Part shown: piece by piece, positions 41,320 to 50,559 of the stretch | Layout: each line of letters starts with the position of its first letter | Numbering within the stretch: the first letter of the stretch is position 1 | Assembly: GCA_002421805.1 (NCBI GenBank) | Contig: DISM01000001.1 | Location: 1-64,000 of the forward strand | Origin: Candidatus Omnitrophica bacterium UBA6210 | GTDB taxonomy: Bacteria; Omnitrophota; Gorgyraeia; Velamenicoccales; Velamenicoccaceae | Direction: 5' to 3' | Length of the DNA stretch: 64,000 nucleotides | Notes under the pieces: model-generated | Databases searched by the model: none | Seen by the model: only the letters and a program-made list of their open reading frames with translations | Told to the model about the DNA's origin: nothing | Made by a program: the position numbers and the translations under genes

Positions 41320-42330
41320 TCAGACGACGGCGACCCCGCCGACGCCGCTGACGATCTCGCCGATGATGGCGGCCTTGACGCCGTGCCTGGAAAATGCGCG
41401 TACGATATCCATTTTGACCGCATCCCGAACGACAACGACCATGCCGATGCCCATGTTGAACGTCCGGAACATCTCTTTCTCGTCGATCTTACCCAGATGC
41501 TGCAATTCCTCGAAGATCGCGGGGCGCGCCCACGCGTTTTTATAAATGATCATCGTCGTCTTGGACGGCACGGCCCGGCTGGCCTTGTCATAAAAAGCGC
41601 CGCCGGTGATATGGGCCAGGGCCTTCACGTTGCAAGACGAGGCATTAAAAGCTTTCAACACGGACAACACCGGCCTGACATAGATCCGCGTGGGTTTCAG
41701 AAAGTCCTGAGCGCGCGCGCGCAGCTCCAGCGGCGTGAAGGCTTTGCGCACAAGCGAGAAGCCGTTGGAATGCAGCCCCGAAGACTCCAGACCGATCACG
41801 GCATCCCCCAGGGCGACGCGCGGACTGCCGAGGATCTTCTTTTTCTCGACGATGCCGACGCAAAATCCCGCCAGGTCATAGTCCCCGGATTTGTACATCC
41901 CCGGCATCTCCGCCGTCTCGCCGCCCACAAGGGCGCAATTGGCCTGACGGCATCCATCGGCGATGCCGCGCACGACGTCTTTCAACACGGAGGGCTCGAT
42001 CTTGCCTGTCGCGATATAATCCAGAAAGAACAAGGGCTCCGCCCCGCTGCACAGGACGTCGTTGACGCTCATGGCCACAAGGTCGATGCCGACCGTGTGA
42101 TGGATCCGGGCGGCAATGGCGATCTTGAGCTTCGTACCGACACCGTCGCAGGAAGAGACGAGCACGGGATCTTTGTATTTGGCCTTCGCCAGATCAAAGA
42201 ACGCGCCAAAGCCGCCGATCCGACCCATGACTTCCCGCCGCTGGCTCTTCTGGACCAACCCCCTGATGCCGTCCACAAAAAGATTCGCCTTCTCGATATC
42301 CACGCCCGCTCGTTTATAATTCAGGCTCAT
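41320..42330 (-). CDS. purM: Phosphoribosylformylglycinamidine cyclo-ligase (AIR synthetase)
   Basis: 336 residues. Family motifs: SCDGVGTKLKIA, GIDLVAMSVNDVLCSGAEPLFFLDYIATGK, CALVGGETAEMPGMY, LVRKAFTPLELR, LAHITGGAFYDKASRAVP and NMGIGMVVVV. It closes the imidazole ring of AIR using ATP. The start has AAGGGTG 4 nt before the ATG. It is 19 nt downstream of purF. Confidence 0.96.
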   Translation of the reverse strand: MSLNYKRAGVDIEKANLFVDGIRGLVQKSQRREVMGRIGGFGAFFDLAKAKYKDPVLVSSCDGVGTKLKIAIAARIHHTVGIDLVAMSVNDVLCSGAEPLFFLDYIATGKIEPSVLKDVVRGIADGCRQANCALVGGETAEMPGMYKSGDYDLAGFCVGIVEKKKILGSPRVALGDAVIGLESSGLHSNGFSLVRKAFTPLELRARAQDFLKPTRIYVRPVLSVLKAFNASSCNVKALAHITGGAFYDKASRAVPSKTTMIIYKNAWARPAIFEELQHLGKIDEKEMFRTFNMGIGMVVVVRDAVKMDIVRAFSRHGVKAAIIGEIVSGVGGVAVV

Positions 42331-42349
42331 ACGTCACCCTTCTTTTCTT

Positions 42350-43753
42350 TCAACACACGCATTTCTTTTCCAGGATATTCTTGGTGCTGCCGGTCACCCT
42401 GAAAGGATATTTCCCGACCCAGCAGGAGACGCAGTATTTATGCGCCGGCATCTTGACGGCAGACAGCATGCCCTCCAGGCTCAAATACCCCAGGCTGTCG
42501 ACCCCCAGGTAGTCACGGATCTCCTTGACCGAATAACGGTTGGCGATCAATTCGTCCGGCGAAGGAAAATCGATTCCGTAGAAACATGGAAAACGGTGCG
42601 GCGGACAGGAGATGCGCATATGCACCTCGCGCGCGCCTGCGGCCCTGAAATTCTTGACGCGGATACGCGATGTCGTGCCGCGCACGATGGAATCATCGAC
42701 AATGACCACTTTTTTTCCGGCGACAACCTCGCGCAGGATGTTGATCTTGACTTTGACACCGAGGTCGCGGATCTTCTGGTGCGGCTGGATGAATGTGCGC
42801 CCGACGTAATGGTTCCTGATCGCCCCCCATTCCAAAGGGATCCCCGAGGCATGGCTGAAACCGAGAGCGGAGGACGTGCCGGAATCAGGAATAGGGATAA
42901 CGTAGTCGGCATCGACCGGATGCTCCTTCGCCAAGGCCTCGCCGAGCTTCCGGCGCACCAGATGCACGGTCTCCCCGAAAATAATGGAATCGGGCCGGGC
43001 AAAATAAATGTGTTCAAAAATACAGCAGGAGTTTCTGCGCGCCGGCGGCGCAAATCTCGTCGACGTCAAACCCTTGTCGGTGATAACGACGATCTCGCCG
43101 GGCTCCACCTCACGGACAAATTTCGCTTCGATCAGGTCGAAAGCGCATGTCTCGGAGGCCAGACACCAGCTCTCGCCTTTCCTGCCCAGGCACAGCGGCC
43201 GGAAACCCTCGGGATCCCGCACGCCGATCAGCTCCTTTTCCGTCAGGAACACCAGGGAATAGGCGCCCTTGATCTTCTTGAGGGCACTCTTGAGCTTGGT
43301 GACGACGTTGCGCGAGGACGAACGGGCCATGAGATGAACGATGACCTCGCTGTCGCAGGTCGTCTGAAAGATCGACCCGGTCCGTTCCAGCTCTTTGCGT
43401 AAAGAAGAACTGTTGATCAGATTGCCGTTATGCGCCACGGCCAGAGAATTGCCCAGGTAATCCACGAATAACGGCTGGGCATTCTTGACAAGGCTGGAGC
43501 CGGTCGTGGAGTAGCGCACGTGGCCGATGCCCCTGTCGCCTTTCAAGAGACGCAGGTTCTCGTCGTTGAAGACGTCGGCCACGAGCCCCATGTCCTTATG
43601 GATATAGAGCTCCTTGTCATCGCTGGTCACGATCCCGCAGGACTCCTCCCCCCTATGCTGAAGGGCATAGAGCCCCAGGTAAATCAGATAGCTGGCGTCT
43701 GGCACGCCGAAGACGCCGAAAAGACCGCAGTAATGTTTGGGATGATCATTCAT
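42350..43753 (-). CDS. purF: Amidophosphoribosyltransferase
   Basis: 467 residues, committing step of purine synthesis (PRPP + glutamine). An eight-residue propeptide precedes the catalytic Cys9 (HYCGLFGVFG), then YALQHRGEESCGIV. The PRPP-binding site is VVIVDDSIVRGTTSRIRV. Cysteines in RNSCCIFEHIYFARPD, RISCPPHRFPCFYG and HKYCVSCWVGKYP suggest the Fe-S-cluster class (Bacillus type), where the propeptide is cleaved and oxygen inactivates the enzyme, in line with an anaerobic lifestyle. Confidence 0.96.
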   Translation of the reverse strand: MNDHPKHYCGLFGVFGVPDASYLIYLGLYALQHRGEESCGIVTSDDKELYIHKDMGLVADVFNDENLRLLKGDRGIGHVRYSTTGSSLVKNAQPLFVDYLGNSLAVAHNGNLINSSSLRKELERTGSIFQTTCDSEVIVHLMARSSSRNVVTKLKSALKKIKGAYSLVFLTEKELIGVRDPEGFRPLCLGRKGESWCLASETCAFDLIEAKFVREVEPGEIVVITDKGLTSTRFAPPARRNSCCIFEHIYFARPDSIIFGETVHLVRRKLGEALAKEHPVDADYVIPIPDSGTSSALGFSHASGIPLEWGAIRNHYVGRTFIQPHQKIRDLGVKVKINILREVVAGKKVVIVDDSIVRGTTSRIRVKNFRAAGAREVHMRISCPPHRFPCFYGIDFPSPDELIANRYSVKEIRDYLGVDSLGYLSLEGMLSAVKMPAHKYCVSCWVGKYPFRVTGSTKNILEKKCVC

Positions 43754-43772
43754 AATTGCTCATGGCAGGCCG

Positions 43773-44546
43773 TCATTTAAAATAGTTGACCGCATTCAAA
43801 AATATTTGGAACCCGTCGCCGTGTCTCTGGGTACCCAGACGCGTCCATCGGGGGTGCTGCAGGCTGATGAGGTGTCTTTCCGGATGAGGCATGAGCCCGA
43901 AGACGCGGCCTGTTTCGTCGCAGATTCCGGCGATGGCATCAATAGAACCGTTAGGATTGACGGGGGCGTCTCCCGTCCTGCCCTTGTCGTCGCAATAGCG
44001 GAAAACGACCTGCCTGTTCTCCCGGAGGCGCACCAGGACCTCTTCGCTCTTGGGGATGAATTTACCTTCACCGTGCGCGATCGGCAGATAGACGATCTCA
44101 GGACAACCTTGCGTCCAGATGCATCGGCTCTCTTCGGCCTTCAGATGCACCCACCTGTCCTGGAAGACACCGCAATCATTGAGGGCGAGCGTCGCTTCCT
44201 GGGCCTGTGCCGCATGGCCCGGCAGCAGCCCGGCTTTAACCAAGACCTGAAAACCGTTGCAGATGCCGATGATCAGACGTTCCTCTTGGATGAACGCGCG
44301 CAGGTCGTCGAACAGCTTATATTTTAACTCGTTTGCCAGGATCTTGCCAGCAGATATGTCGTCACCGTAGGAAAAACCGCCGGAGATCGCCAGGATCTGA
44401 AAATCGGCCAGGCGGCGTTCGCCGCGGGCCAGCTCGTTGATATGCACCGCTTGCGGGGCGGCGCCGGCGCTTTCAAAGGCAAAGGCCGTTTCCAGGTCGC
44501 AATTCGTGCCTGCTGTCTTGAGGATCAAAACCCTGGGTTTTGCCAT
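43773..44546 (-). CDS. purQ: FGAM synthase glutaminase subunit
   Basis: 257 residues, class I glutamine amidotransferase. Visible: RVLILKTAGTNCDLETAFAFE, ILAISGGFSYGDDISAGKILA, IIGICNGFQVLVKAGLLPG (nucleophile Cys in GICNG), and PIAHGEGKFIP with MPHPERHL (His/Glu of the triad). Ribosome site GGGGCG precedes the ATG. It supplies ammonia to PurL, encoded two genes upstream, with the LOG gene between them. Confidence 0.94.
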   Translation of the reverse strand: MAKPRVLILKTAGTNCDLETAFAFESAGAAPQAVHINELARGERRLADFQILAISGGFSYGDDISAGKILANELKYKLFDDLRAFIQEERLIIGICNGFQVLVKAGLLPGHAAQAQEATLALNDCGVFQDRWVHLKAEESRCIWTQGCPEIVYLPIAHGEGKFIPKSEEVLVRLRENRQVVFRYCDDKGRTGDAPVNPNGSIDAIAGICDETGRVFGLMPHPERHLISLQHPRWTRLGTQRHGDGFQIFLNAVNYFK

Positions 44547-44568
44547 GATATCGCCCCTGTTCAGCCTT

Positions 44569-45261
44569 CTACGGTCTGTGATAAAACTTGTTGATGATAT
44601 GGACCACGTCTTCGGGTTTGTTGACCAGCGAAAAAAGGCTCAGGTCGTTCTCACCGATGCACCCGCGGCGCAGCATCACAGCCATGATCCAATGCAGCAA
44701 CCCCCGCCAGTAACGCCCCCCGACCAGAATGACGGGGAACTGCGGGATCCGTCCTGTCTGAATAAGGTTGACGGATTCAAACAGCTCATCCATGGTCCCA
44801 TACCCTCCGGGAAAGATGACAAACGCCTTGGCATAACGCACGAACATCACCTTGCGCACGAAGAAATAATGAAATTCCAGAAGCGTATTGACGTAAGGAT
44901 TGGCTTTCTGTTCCGTCGGGATATAGATATTAAGGCCGATGGAGGCCGTGCCGGCGCGCGCGGCGCCTTTATTGGCGGCCTCCATGATGCTGGGGCCCCC
45001 GCCGGAAATGATCTCATAGCCCTCCTTGCCCAGGAGATACGCCGTCTTTTCCGCAAGCTTGTAGTATTCGTCCTTCGGCGTCAGCCTTGAAGAGCCGAAG
45101 ATCGAAACGGCATTCCTGAACTTCGAAAGGGCGCGGAACCCGTGGTCAAACTCTTTGGCGATACGCCGCACCCGCGCACGGTCGCCTTCCTCAAACTCAT
45201 CGATGCGCATGTGGAAGTCAACCGGCCCTGTCTTCGGTTTATATTTTCCCGTTTTTTTCAT
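44569..45261 (-). CDS. LOG-family (TIGR00730) Rossmann-fold protein
   Basis: 230 residues. Contains AVSIFGSSR, ISGGGPSIMEAANKGAARAG and VIFPGGYGTMDELFESVN, the GGGxGxMx and PGGxGTxxE signatures of LOG-type nucleoside 5'-monophosphate phosphoribohydrolases (often misnamed lysine decarboxylase). Such enzymes remove the base from AMP-like nucleotides. Placed between purL and purQ with gaps of 4 and 22 nt, so it is co-transcribed with purine synthesis; a salvage or metabolite-repair role is possible. Confidence 0.9.
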   Translation of the reverse strand: MKKTGKYKPKTGPVDFHMRIDEFEEGDRARVRRIAKEFDHGFRALSKFRNAVSIFGSSRLTPKDEYYKLAEKTAYLLGKEGYEIISGGGPSIMEAANKGAARAGTASIGLNIYIPTEQKANPYVNTLLEFHYFFVRKVMFVRYAKAFVIFPGGYGTMDELFESVNLIQTGRIPQFPVILVGGRYWRGLLHWIMAVMLRRGCIGENDLSLFSLVNKPEDVVHIINKFYHRP

Positions 45262-45265
45262 AGGA

Positions 45266-48181
45266 TCAAACGGATCGCAGAGGTCCTTGCCAGGCCGCTT
45301 TTAAGGAAGCCACCGAAACCTCCACACACCCTTCTCCTTTCAGGCCGAAAATTTTTAAGACCGGATGTTCCGTGACACAGCCGGCCAGACGAAAAACGGA
45401 ACTCTTGAGAGCGCGCTCAAATGCCCGACGGTGCTGGCGTTCGACTTCAACGACAAAACGCGAATGGGACTCTGAAAAAAGAACGAAGTCGTTGCGTTTT
45501 TCCCGGCCGCGCCAGGCGACATCGCTCAAGAAAAGATTTGCGCCCAGGCCGCCGGCCAGGCACATCTCCGCCAGGGCCACGCCCAGGCCGCCTTCGGAAC
45601 AATCATGGACGGAACGCACAAGGCCTTTAGCGCATGCCGCCGAAAGATTCCGCATGAACTTTCGAGCGCTGGAAAAGTTGATAACAGGCACCTGGCCGCC
45701 TCTGGCCTTGATCCGGTCGTAATAATGCGAGCCGCCCAGTTCCTGACGTGTCTCGCCGACGACATAGATCAGGTTTCCCGGCGCCTTGAGGTCCATGGTC
45801 ACGCAACGGCTGACATCGCCGATGACGCCTATCGCCGAGATCAACAGGGTCCCGGGGATCGCGATGGTCCTCTTGCCATGCGTGAATTCATTATAAAAGC
45901 TGTCCTTGCCGGAGATGAACGGAACGCCGAAAGCCCTGGCCGCGTCATAACAACCGTAGGCGGCACGCACGAGGGCACCCAGGCGGTCCGGCTTATCGGG
46001 ATTGCCCCAACAAAAATTGTCCAGGATCGCCACTTCGTCGAGGGGGCATCCCACGGCCACCAGTTGCCGCAAGGCCTCGTCGATGCATCCGGCAGCCATC
46101 CAGTAAGGGTCCAGGTCGCCGTACCTGAAATTAATGCCGTTGGAAACGGCAAACCCCCGCAAGGAATCAAAGCGCGGCTTGACGACACAGGCATCCGACG
46201 GCCCGTCGTTGGCGACACCGACCAAAGGCTTGATGATCGTTGCGCCCTGCACCTCATGGTCATACTGACGAATGACCCATTCCTTGGAGGCGATGTTGGG
46301 CATGGCCAAGAGCCCCAGCAGATCCTGCGTCAAATCTTTTTTGGGGCGGCGCGCCTTCTCTTTGATCCGTGGCGCCTTCCAGGAGGCGCGCTTGGTCGTG
46401 CGCGGCAGGCCGTCATGCAGAAAAGCCATATCCAGATCGCAAACCTTGTGCCCGTCGTAAAAAAGCTCGAGCCTGCCTGAATCCGTGAATTCGCCGATGA
46501 CGGTCGCCTCCACGTCCTGACGGCGGAAAAGATCGATCAGCCTGTCGACCTTGTCTTTGGCGACAGACAAAACCATCCGTTCCTGGGCCTCGGAGATCCA
46601 TATCTCGGTGTAGCTCAACCCGTGATACTTCAACGGCACTTTTTCCAGCGTGACGCGCGCCCCGCAATCCACGCCCATCTCTCCGACGGCGCTCGACAAA
46701 CCGCCGGCGCCGCAATCCGTGACCGCCTCATAAAGCCCTTCGTCGCGGGCCGCGAGAAGAACGTCGAGCATCTTCTTTTCGGTGATCGCATTGCCGATCT
46801 GGACAGCTCCGGAAGAGAGGCTTTCGGACTCATGCGTAAGTTCGCCCGAAGAGAATGTCGCGCCGTGGATGCCGTCCCGGCCGGTCCGCCCGCCCACGAC
46901 AACGATCGCCTCGCCGGCGGAAACCTTCTTGAAAGATTTGTCTTTGGGCAGGATGCCGACGGTCCCGCAGTACACCAAGGGATTGCCTACAAAACGCTCG
47001 TCAAAAAGGACCGCGCCGTTGGCCGTCGGAATGCCCATCCTGTTGCCGTAATCCCTGACGCCGTTGACCACGCCCTTCATGACGCGGCGAGGGGCCAGCG
47101 CCCCGTGAGGAAGCTTTTGGGCCGGATAATCCAGGGGACCGAAACAAAAGACGTCGGTGTTAAGGATCGGCTTGGCCCCCATGCCCGTGCCGAGGGGATC
47201 ACGGATGACGCCGCCGATGCCGGTATTGGCACCTCCGTAAGGCTCCAGGGCCGAGGGATGATTATGCGTCTCGACCTTAAAGCAAAGGTTGAATTTGTCG
47301 TCGAAACGGATGATGCCGGAGTTATCCTTGAAGACAGAAACGCAGTAACGCTTCTTGAGCTGGCGCGTCGCCTTCATGATCGTTTCCTTCAGAAGGTTCG
47401 GGATGACGCGGCTGCCGATTTTCTTCGCCGTCCGGGAGGCGCTCAGGTTCTCGCGATAATCGATGCGGCCGCGGAACGTCTTGTGGACGCAATGTTCCGA
47501 CCAGGTCTGTGCCAGGGTCTCGAGCTCGCAGTCCGTGGGATCGCGTTTGAGGAAACGAAAATGCCCTTGGATCGCGCGCATCTCGTCGGTATTCAGATAA
47601 AGCTGGCCCGTGCGGCTCAAACGGTCGAGTTCCCGACCGGAAAGCTCCAGGAGATCAACGGTCTTGAGGGAAAACGCATAATCGGGAATGCTCGAAAAAT
47701 CGCGAAGGCTATGCTGGTCTTCCGGCAGGACGGACTGGATCAATTTGTTGTAGAGGAGTTTTTCGGCGACCGCCATAAGGTCCTGGCGGCCGAGCGTCCC
47801 CTTAAAAAAATACCTCTTGGCCGTGCGGACGGCAGTGACGCTCGAGATCCCCATGTCGCGGATACCCCTGAGCGTGGACTCTTCCACGGGTTCCATCACC
47901 CCTGGATTATAAATGATCTGTAAAGGCGTGTATCCCGTTGGGGTCAAAGGGACCTGGTCCTGCGCATAGAGCTCGAAATCCTCGATGACCTGGTCGGCCA
48001 GGAGTTCTGCGGCAATGCGCCGGGCTTCCGGTTCTGTCGGCGAGCCAATGAGAAAATAGATCTGATGGAGACGGACGTCCGTGACGCCCTGATACCCCAG
48101 GTGGGCTATATCTGCCAGAAGGCCTTCACAAAAACCGCTGAAGACCCCCTCTTTTTCTTTGATGTCGACGCGCCAGTACAT
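45266..48181 (-). CDS. purL: FGAM synthase large subunit with N-terminal PurS-like domain
   Basis: 971 residues. It converts FGAR to FGAM with ATP and ammonia from PurQ. Residues about 1-180 look like a PurS-type duplicated domain (VFSGFCEGLLADIAHLGYQGVTDVRLHQIYFLIG; GIRDMGISSVTAVRTAKRYFFKG). The synthase body starts near 205 (MRAIQGHFRFLKRDPTDCELETLAQTWSEHCVHKTF) and shows VETHNHPSALEPYGGANTGIGGVIRD, GRTGRDGIHGATFSS, DCGAGGLSSAVGEMG and a degenerate second half. Glutaminase is separate (purQ). So PurS and PurL are joined but PurQ is not. A promoter lies just upstream. Confidence 0.94.
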   Translation of the reverse strand: MYWRVDIKEKEGVFSGFCEGLLADIAHLGYQGVTDVRLHQIYFLIGSPTEPEARRIAAELLADQVIEDFELYAQDQVPLTPTGYTPLQIIYNPGVMEPVEESTLRGIRDMGISSVTAVRTAKRYFFKGTLGRQDLMAVAEKLLYNKLIQSVLPEDQHSLRDFSSIPDYAFSLKTVDLLELSGRELDRLSRTGQLYLNTDEMRAIQGHFRFLKRDPTDCELETLAQTWSEHCVHKTFRGRIDYRENLSASRTAKKIGSRVIPNLLKETIMKATRQLKKRYCVSVFKDNSGIIRFDDKFNLCFKVETHNHPSALEPYGGANTGIGGVIRDPLGTGMGAKPILNTDVFCFGPLDYPAQKLPHGALAPRRVMKGVVNGVRDYGNRMGIPTANGAVLFDERFVGNPLVYCGTVGILPKDKSFKKVSAGEAIVVVGGRTGRDGIHGATFSSGELTHESESLSSGAVQIGNAITEKKMLDVLLAARDEGLYEAVTDCGAGGLSSAVGEMGVDCGARVTLEKVPLKYHGLSYTEIWISEAQERMVLSVAKDKVDRLIDLFRRQDVEATVIGEFTDSGRLELFYDGHKVCDLDMAFLHDGLPRTTKRASWKAPRIKEKARRPKKDLTQDLLGLLAMPNIASKEWVIRQYDHEVQGATIIKPLVGVANDGPSDACVVKPRFDSLRGFAVSNGINFRYGDLDPYWMAAGCIDEALRQLVAVGCPLDEVAILDNFCWGNPDKPDRLGALVRAAYGCYDAARAFGVPFISGKDSFYNEFTHGKRTIAIPGTLLISAIGVIGDVSRCVTMDLKAPGNLIYVVGETRQELGGSHYYDRIKARGGQVPVINFSSARKFMRNLSAACAKGLVRSVHDCSEGGLGVALAEMCLAGGLGANLFLSDVAWRGREKRNDFVLFSESHSRFVVEVERQHRRAFERALKSSVFRLAGCVTEHPVLKIFGLKGEGCVEVSVASLKAAWQGPLRSV

Positions 48182-48220
48182 TGTGGAAGGACCCTTTTGT
48201 GCGAGAAAAATGGAAGTCTT

Positions 48221-48249
48221 AATATAGCAGAAAAAACAACAAAAATCAA
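48221..48249 (-). promoter_or_regulatory. Promoter of the purL-purQ-purF-purM-purD run
   Basis: Minus-strand TTGATT (48244-48249), 17-bp spacer, TATATT (48221-48226); leader about 33 nt. It lies in the 209-bp gap after purB, beside a weak hairpin (GCGGTT/AACCGC, 48261-48279) that may terminate purB transcription. Confidence 0.6.
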
Positions 48250-48390
48250 CCTGGGCACAGGCGGTTGCATAAAAACCGCAGCCCTGTTTCTTTTCAGGTT
48301 CTTGGTGTGAAATGCCGGCTAAAAACCGCGGCCGGCGCGTGCAGGAATGGGTCGAAGAACAACGTCAAAAACGACAGACCGCCTGTACCG

Positions 48391-49683
48391 TCACAAACCC
48401 AGATTCTTGAAGATCTTGTTGATATGCCGCAGGTAATATCTGATATCAAAACACGCCTCGATCTCGCCGGTGCTCAGGTGGCGCTTGACCTTCGGATCGT
48501 TCAGAAGGACATTCTTAAAATCACGATTCAGCGAACGCGAAGCAAAGGCGTTCTTCTGGACGATATCGTAAGCCAGCGGCCGGCTCAAACCTTTTTTCAT
48601 CAGCGCCAGAAGCACGCACTGGGAATAGATAAGGCCGTTGGTCCGCCCCAGATTCATCAGCATGTTCTTGGGATACACCTCAAGCCCCTCGGCAACTTCG
48701 ATAAAAAGGTTGATGACATAATCCAGGGCGATCGTCGAATCCGGCAGGACCACGCGCTCCACCGACGAATGGCTAATGTCCCGCTCATGCCAAAGGCTAA
48801 TGTTCTCAAGGCCGGCCATGGCATTGGCGCGCAAGAGGCGGCTTAACCCGCAGATCCGCTCGCAGATGACGGGATTGCGCTTGTGCGGCATGGCCGAAGA
48901 CCCCTTCTGGTGTTTGCCGAAAGGCTCTTCGGCTTCCTGGACCTCGGTGCGGCTCAAGTGCCGGATCTCCGTCGCAAACTTCTCCAATGAGGACCCTGTC
49001 ATCGCTATGCTTACAAGACAGGCGGCGTGCCGGTCGCGTGGGACGACCTGCGTGGAACCATAGGAAACCCCCAGGCCCAGTTTGGAACAGACGTATTCCT
49101 CGACCTCGGGTTCGATATTGGAATAGGTGCCGATAGTCCCGGAAAGTTTCCCGACGGCAATGCCGTGCTGCGTGGCCCGCAAACGCTCGAGATTCCTCTT
49201 CATCTCATCGTGCCAAAGGGCGATCTTGAGGCCGAAGGTCGTCGGCTCGGCATGCACCCCGTGCGTCCGGCCGATGCAGGGGGTCTCTTTATATTTTTTG
49301 GCGGTCTTCGCCAGGATTGGCAGCAATCTCTCTACGTCTTCAATGAGGATGTCAAAGGCATCCCGCATCTGCAGGGCCAGGGTCGTATCCAACACATCAT
49401 TGGATGTCAACCCCATATGGATGTATTTGGCGTCCGCCCCGAGGCTGTCGGAAAGATTGTTGACGAAGGCGACGACATCGTGCTTGGTCTTCTCTTCGAT
49501 CTCCTTGATCTTCTGAATATCGATCTTAGCCCTGGATTTGATGGACACAAGCGATTTCTTGGGGATGCGCCCCAGCTTCTGCCAGGCTTCGCACACACAA
49601 AGCTCAACAGCCAGCATCGCGTCGAATTTGTGTTCTTCGCTCCACACCTTCGCCATCTTCGGCAGGCAATAACGCTCGATCAT
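48391..49683 (-). CDS. purB: Adenylosuccinate lyase
   Basis: 430 residues, acts twice in purine synthesis (SAICAR and adenylosuccinate). Visible: HDVVAFVNNLSDSLGADAKYIHMGLTSNDVLDT, GRTHGVHAEPTTFGLK (catalytic His), and the flexible signature loop KGSSAMPHKRNPVICERICGLSRLLR. GAGGTG lies before the ATG. It is upstream of purL with its own promoter and leader. Confidence 0.96.
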   Translation of the reverse strand: MIERYCLPKMAKVWSEEHKFDAMLAVELCVCEAWQKLGRIPKKSLVSIKSRAKIDIQKIKEIEEKTKHDVVAFVNNLSDSLGADAKYIHMGLTSNDVLDTTLALQMRDAFDILIEDVERLLPILAKTAKKYKETPCIGRTHGVHAEPTTFGLKIALWHDEMKRNLERLRATQHGIAVGKLSGTIGTYSNIEPEVEEYVCSKLGLGVSYGSTQVVPRDRHAACLVSIAMTGSSLEKFATEIRHLSRTEVQEAEEPFGKHQKGSSAMPHKRNPVICERICGLSRLLRANAMAGLENISLWHERDISHSSVERVVLPDSTIALDYVINLFIEVAEGLEVYPKNMLMNLGRTNGLIYSQCVLLALMKKGLSRPLAYDIVQKNAFASRSLNRDFKNVLLNDPKVKRHLSTGEIEACFDIRYYLRHINKIFKNLGL

Positions 49684-49696
49684 GTGTCACCTCTTC

Positions 49697-49716
49697 ATTT
49701 TGCCTATAACTAGGTA
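49697..49716 (-). repeat. 20-bp ATTTTGCCTATAACnGGGTA motif, copy upstream of purB
   Basis: ATTTTGCCTATAACTAGGTA on the plus strand, inside the purB leader 13 nt before the start codon. Related copies: 16342-16361, 35681-35700, 50560-50579. A partial inverted copy (TACCCGGTTAGAAAT) lies 40 bp further out. Confidence 0.65.
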
Positions 49717-49788
49717 TCTTCCCCCTAGAAAATAAAATCCCTCTAACGGCGCTTACCCGGTTAGAAATGATTATTTCTGACGGGGCTT

Positions 49789-49817
49789 ACTATACCAAAG
49801 TTCAAGACAAGAGTCAA
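49789..49817 (-). promoter_or_regulatory. purB promoter
   Basis: Minus-strand TTGACT (49812-49817), 17-bp spacer, TATAGT (49789-49794). The leader of about 98 nt contains AGAAAT/ATTTCT and CTAAC/GTTAG hairpins and the 20-bp repeated motif. Confidence 0.65.
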
Positions 49818-49851
49818 TCCTGTTGGAAATCTTAATTTCTGGCAAAACCGC

Positions 49852-49884
49852 AAAAAAAGGCAGATGCCGTTGAGGGTATCTGCC
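49852..49884 (-). terminator. Intrinsic terminator of the 50.5-49.9 kb genes
   Basis: On the minus strand GGCAGAT...ATCTGCC (7-bp stem, 12-nt loop) followed by seven T. It lies 40 bp past the stop at 49925 and upstream of the purB promoter, separating the two units. Confidence 0.85.
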
Positions 49885-49924
49885 ATGAATAAAATCATAA
49901 CTACTTGAAGAATAATATCTTATA

Positions 49925-50254
49925 TCATTTTATGATCTTATGGGGAACGTCAATCACTTCACCCTCATCTTCCGGTTTTTTCCGGGCGCTTCCCGATGCA
50001 AAGAACCAGGACAAAAAAGCAGGTAAAGCGATCAGAAAAAGGAAGAAGAGAAAGCGGCCGATCAAAGGAAAAACAAGGAAAAGGAACAGAAAACCGAAGA
50101 GCGCTCCCTGGGCGAACGCCATGCGCACCACAAGCGCCACAAGAAAAAAGCCACCGGCCAGGAGCGCCAAAGCTCCCAGCATGATAAAAAAAGCCACCAC
50201 CTTCTGCGTCCAGCCGGAAAGCTGAAAACGCTGTGAATGGAAATAGATGTTCAT
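49925..50254 (-). CDS. Small membrane protein
   Basis: 109 residues with hydrophobic stretches at about 17-45 (VVAFFIMLGALALLAGGFFLVALVVRMAF) and 48-85 (LFGFLFLFLVFPLIGRFLFFLFLIALPAFLSWFF), and short charged ends. It resembles DUF-type small integral proteins often found beside phage-shock or envelope genes, but I cannot name it. It starts 12 nt after another small membrane protein and ends at a terminator. Confidence 0.7.
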   Translation of the reverse strand: MNIYFHSQRFQLSGWTQKVVAFFIMLGALALLAGGFFLVALVVRMAFAQGALFGFLFLFLVFPLIGRFLFFLFLIALPAFLSWFFASGSARKKPEDEGEVIDVPHKIIK

Positions 50255-50266
50255 GACTGCGCGGGC

Positions 50267-50533
50267 TTAGAAGAGAAGCAGGCTAGACAACAACAGAAGA
50301 AAAGAGATCGCCAGGAGGATGAAACCGAAGATGCGCGGCCGGCGCAAAAGCGCTTCAGTCAGGTCTTTGCGCTCATTCAGCATCTTTTCCACGTGCTCCA
50401 GGGAAAAAGACTTGTCTAATCCTTTTTCGATTTTACGGATTGCGCGCGGCGCGAGGATCACGCCTACGGCGACCGCCAAACCGACGACTCCCGCCACCAG
50501 ACTAATGACACGGAAGATATCCAGCTCTGCCAT
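50267..50533 (-). CDS. Small two-helix membrane protein
   Basis: 88 residues: a helix at about 7-27 (VISLVAGVVGLAVAVGVILAP), a charged amphipathic middle (KIEKGLDKSFSLEHVEKMLNERKDL) and a C-terminal helix (FGFILLAISFLLLLSSLLLF). Start at 50533 has GGAGGGGG 2-9 nt upstream. Followed after 12 nt by the 109-residue membrane protein. Function unknown. The 20-bp repeated motif lies 27 bp before the start. Confidence 0.75.
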   Translation of the reverse strand: MAELDIFRVISLVAGVVGLAVAVGVILAPRAIRKIEKGLDKSFSLEHVEKMLNERKDLTEALLRRPRIFGFILLAISFLLLLSSLLLF

Positions 50534-50559
50534 AGCCCCCTCCATTTGACTTTGCCTTG

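Noticed and set aside
48182..48390. Purine riboswitch before purL
   Set aside because: No guanine/adenine aptamer core; the predicted leader from the promoter to the ATG is only about 33 nt.
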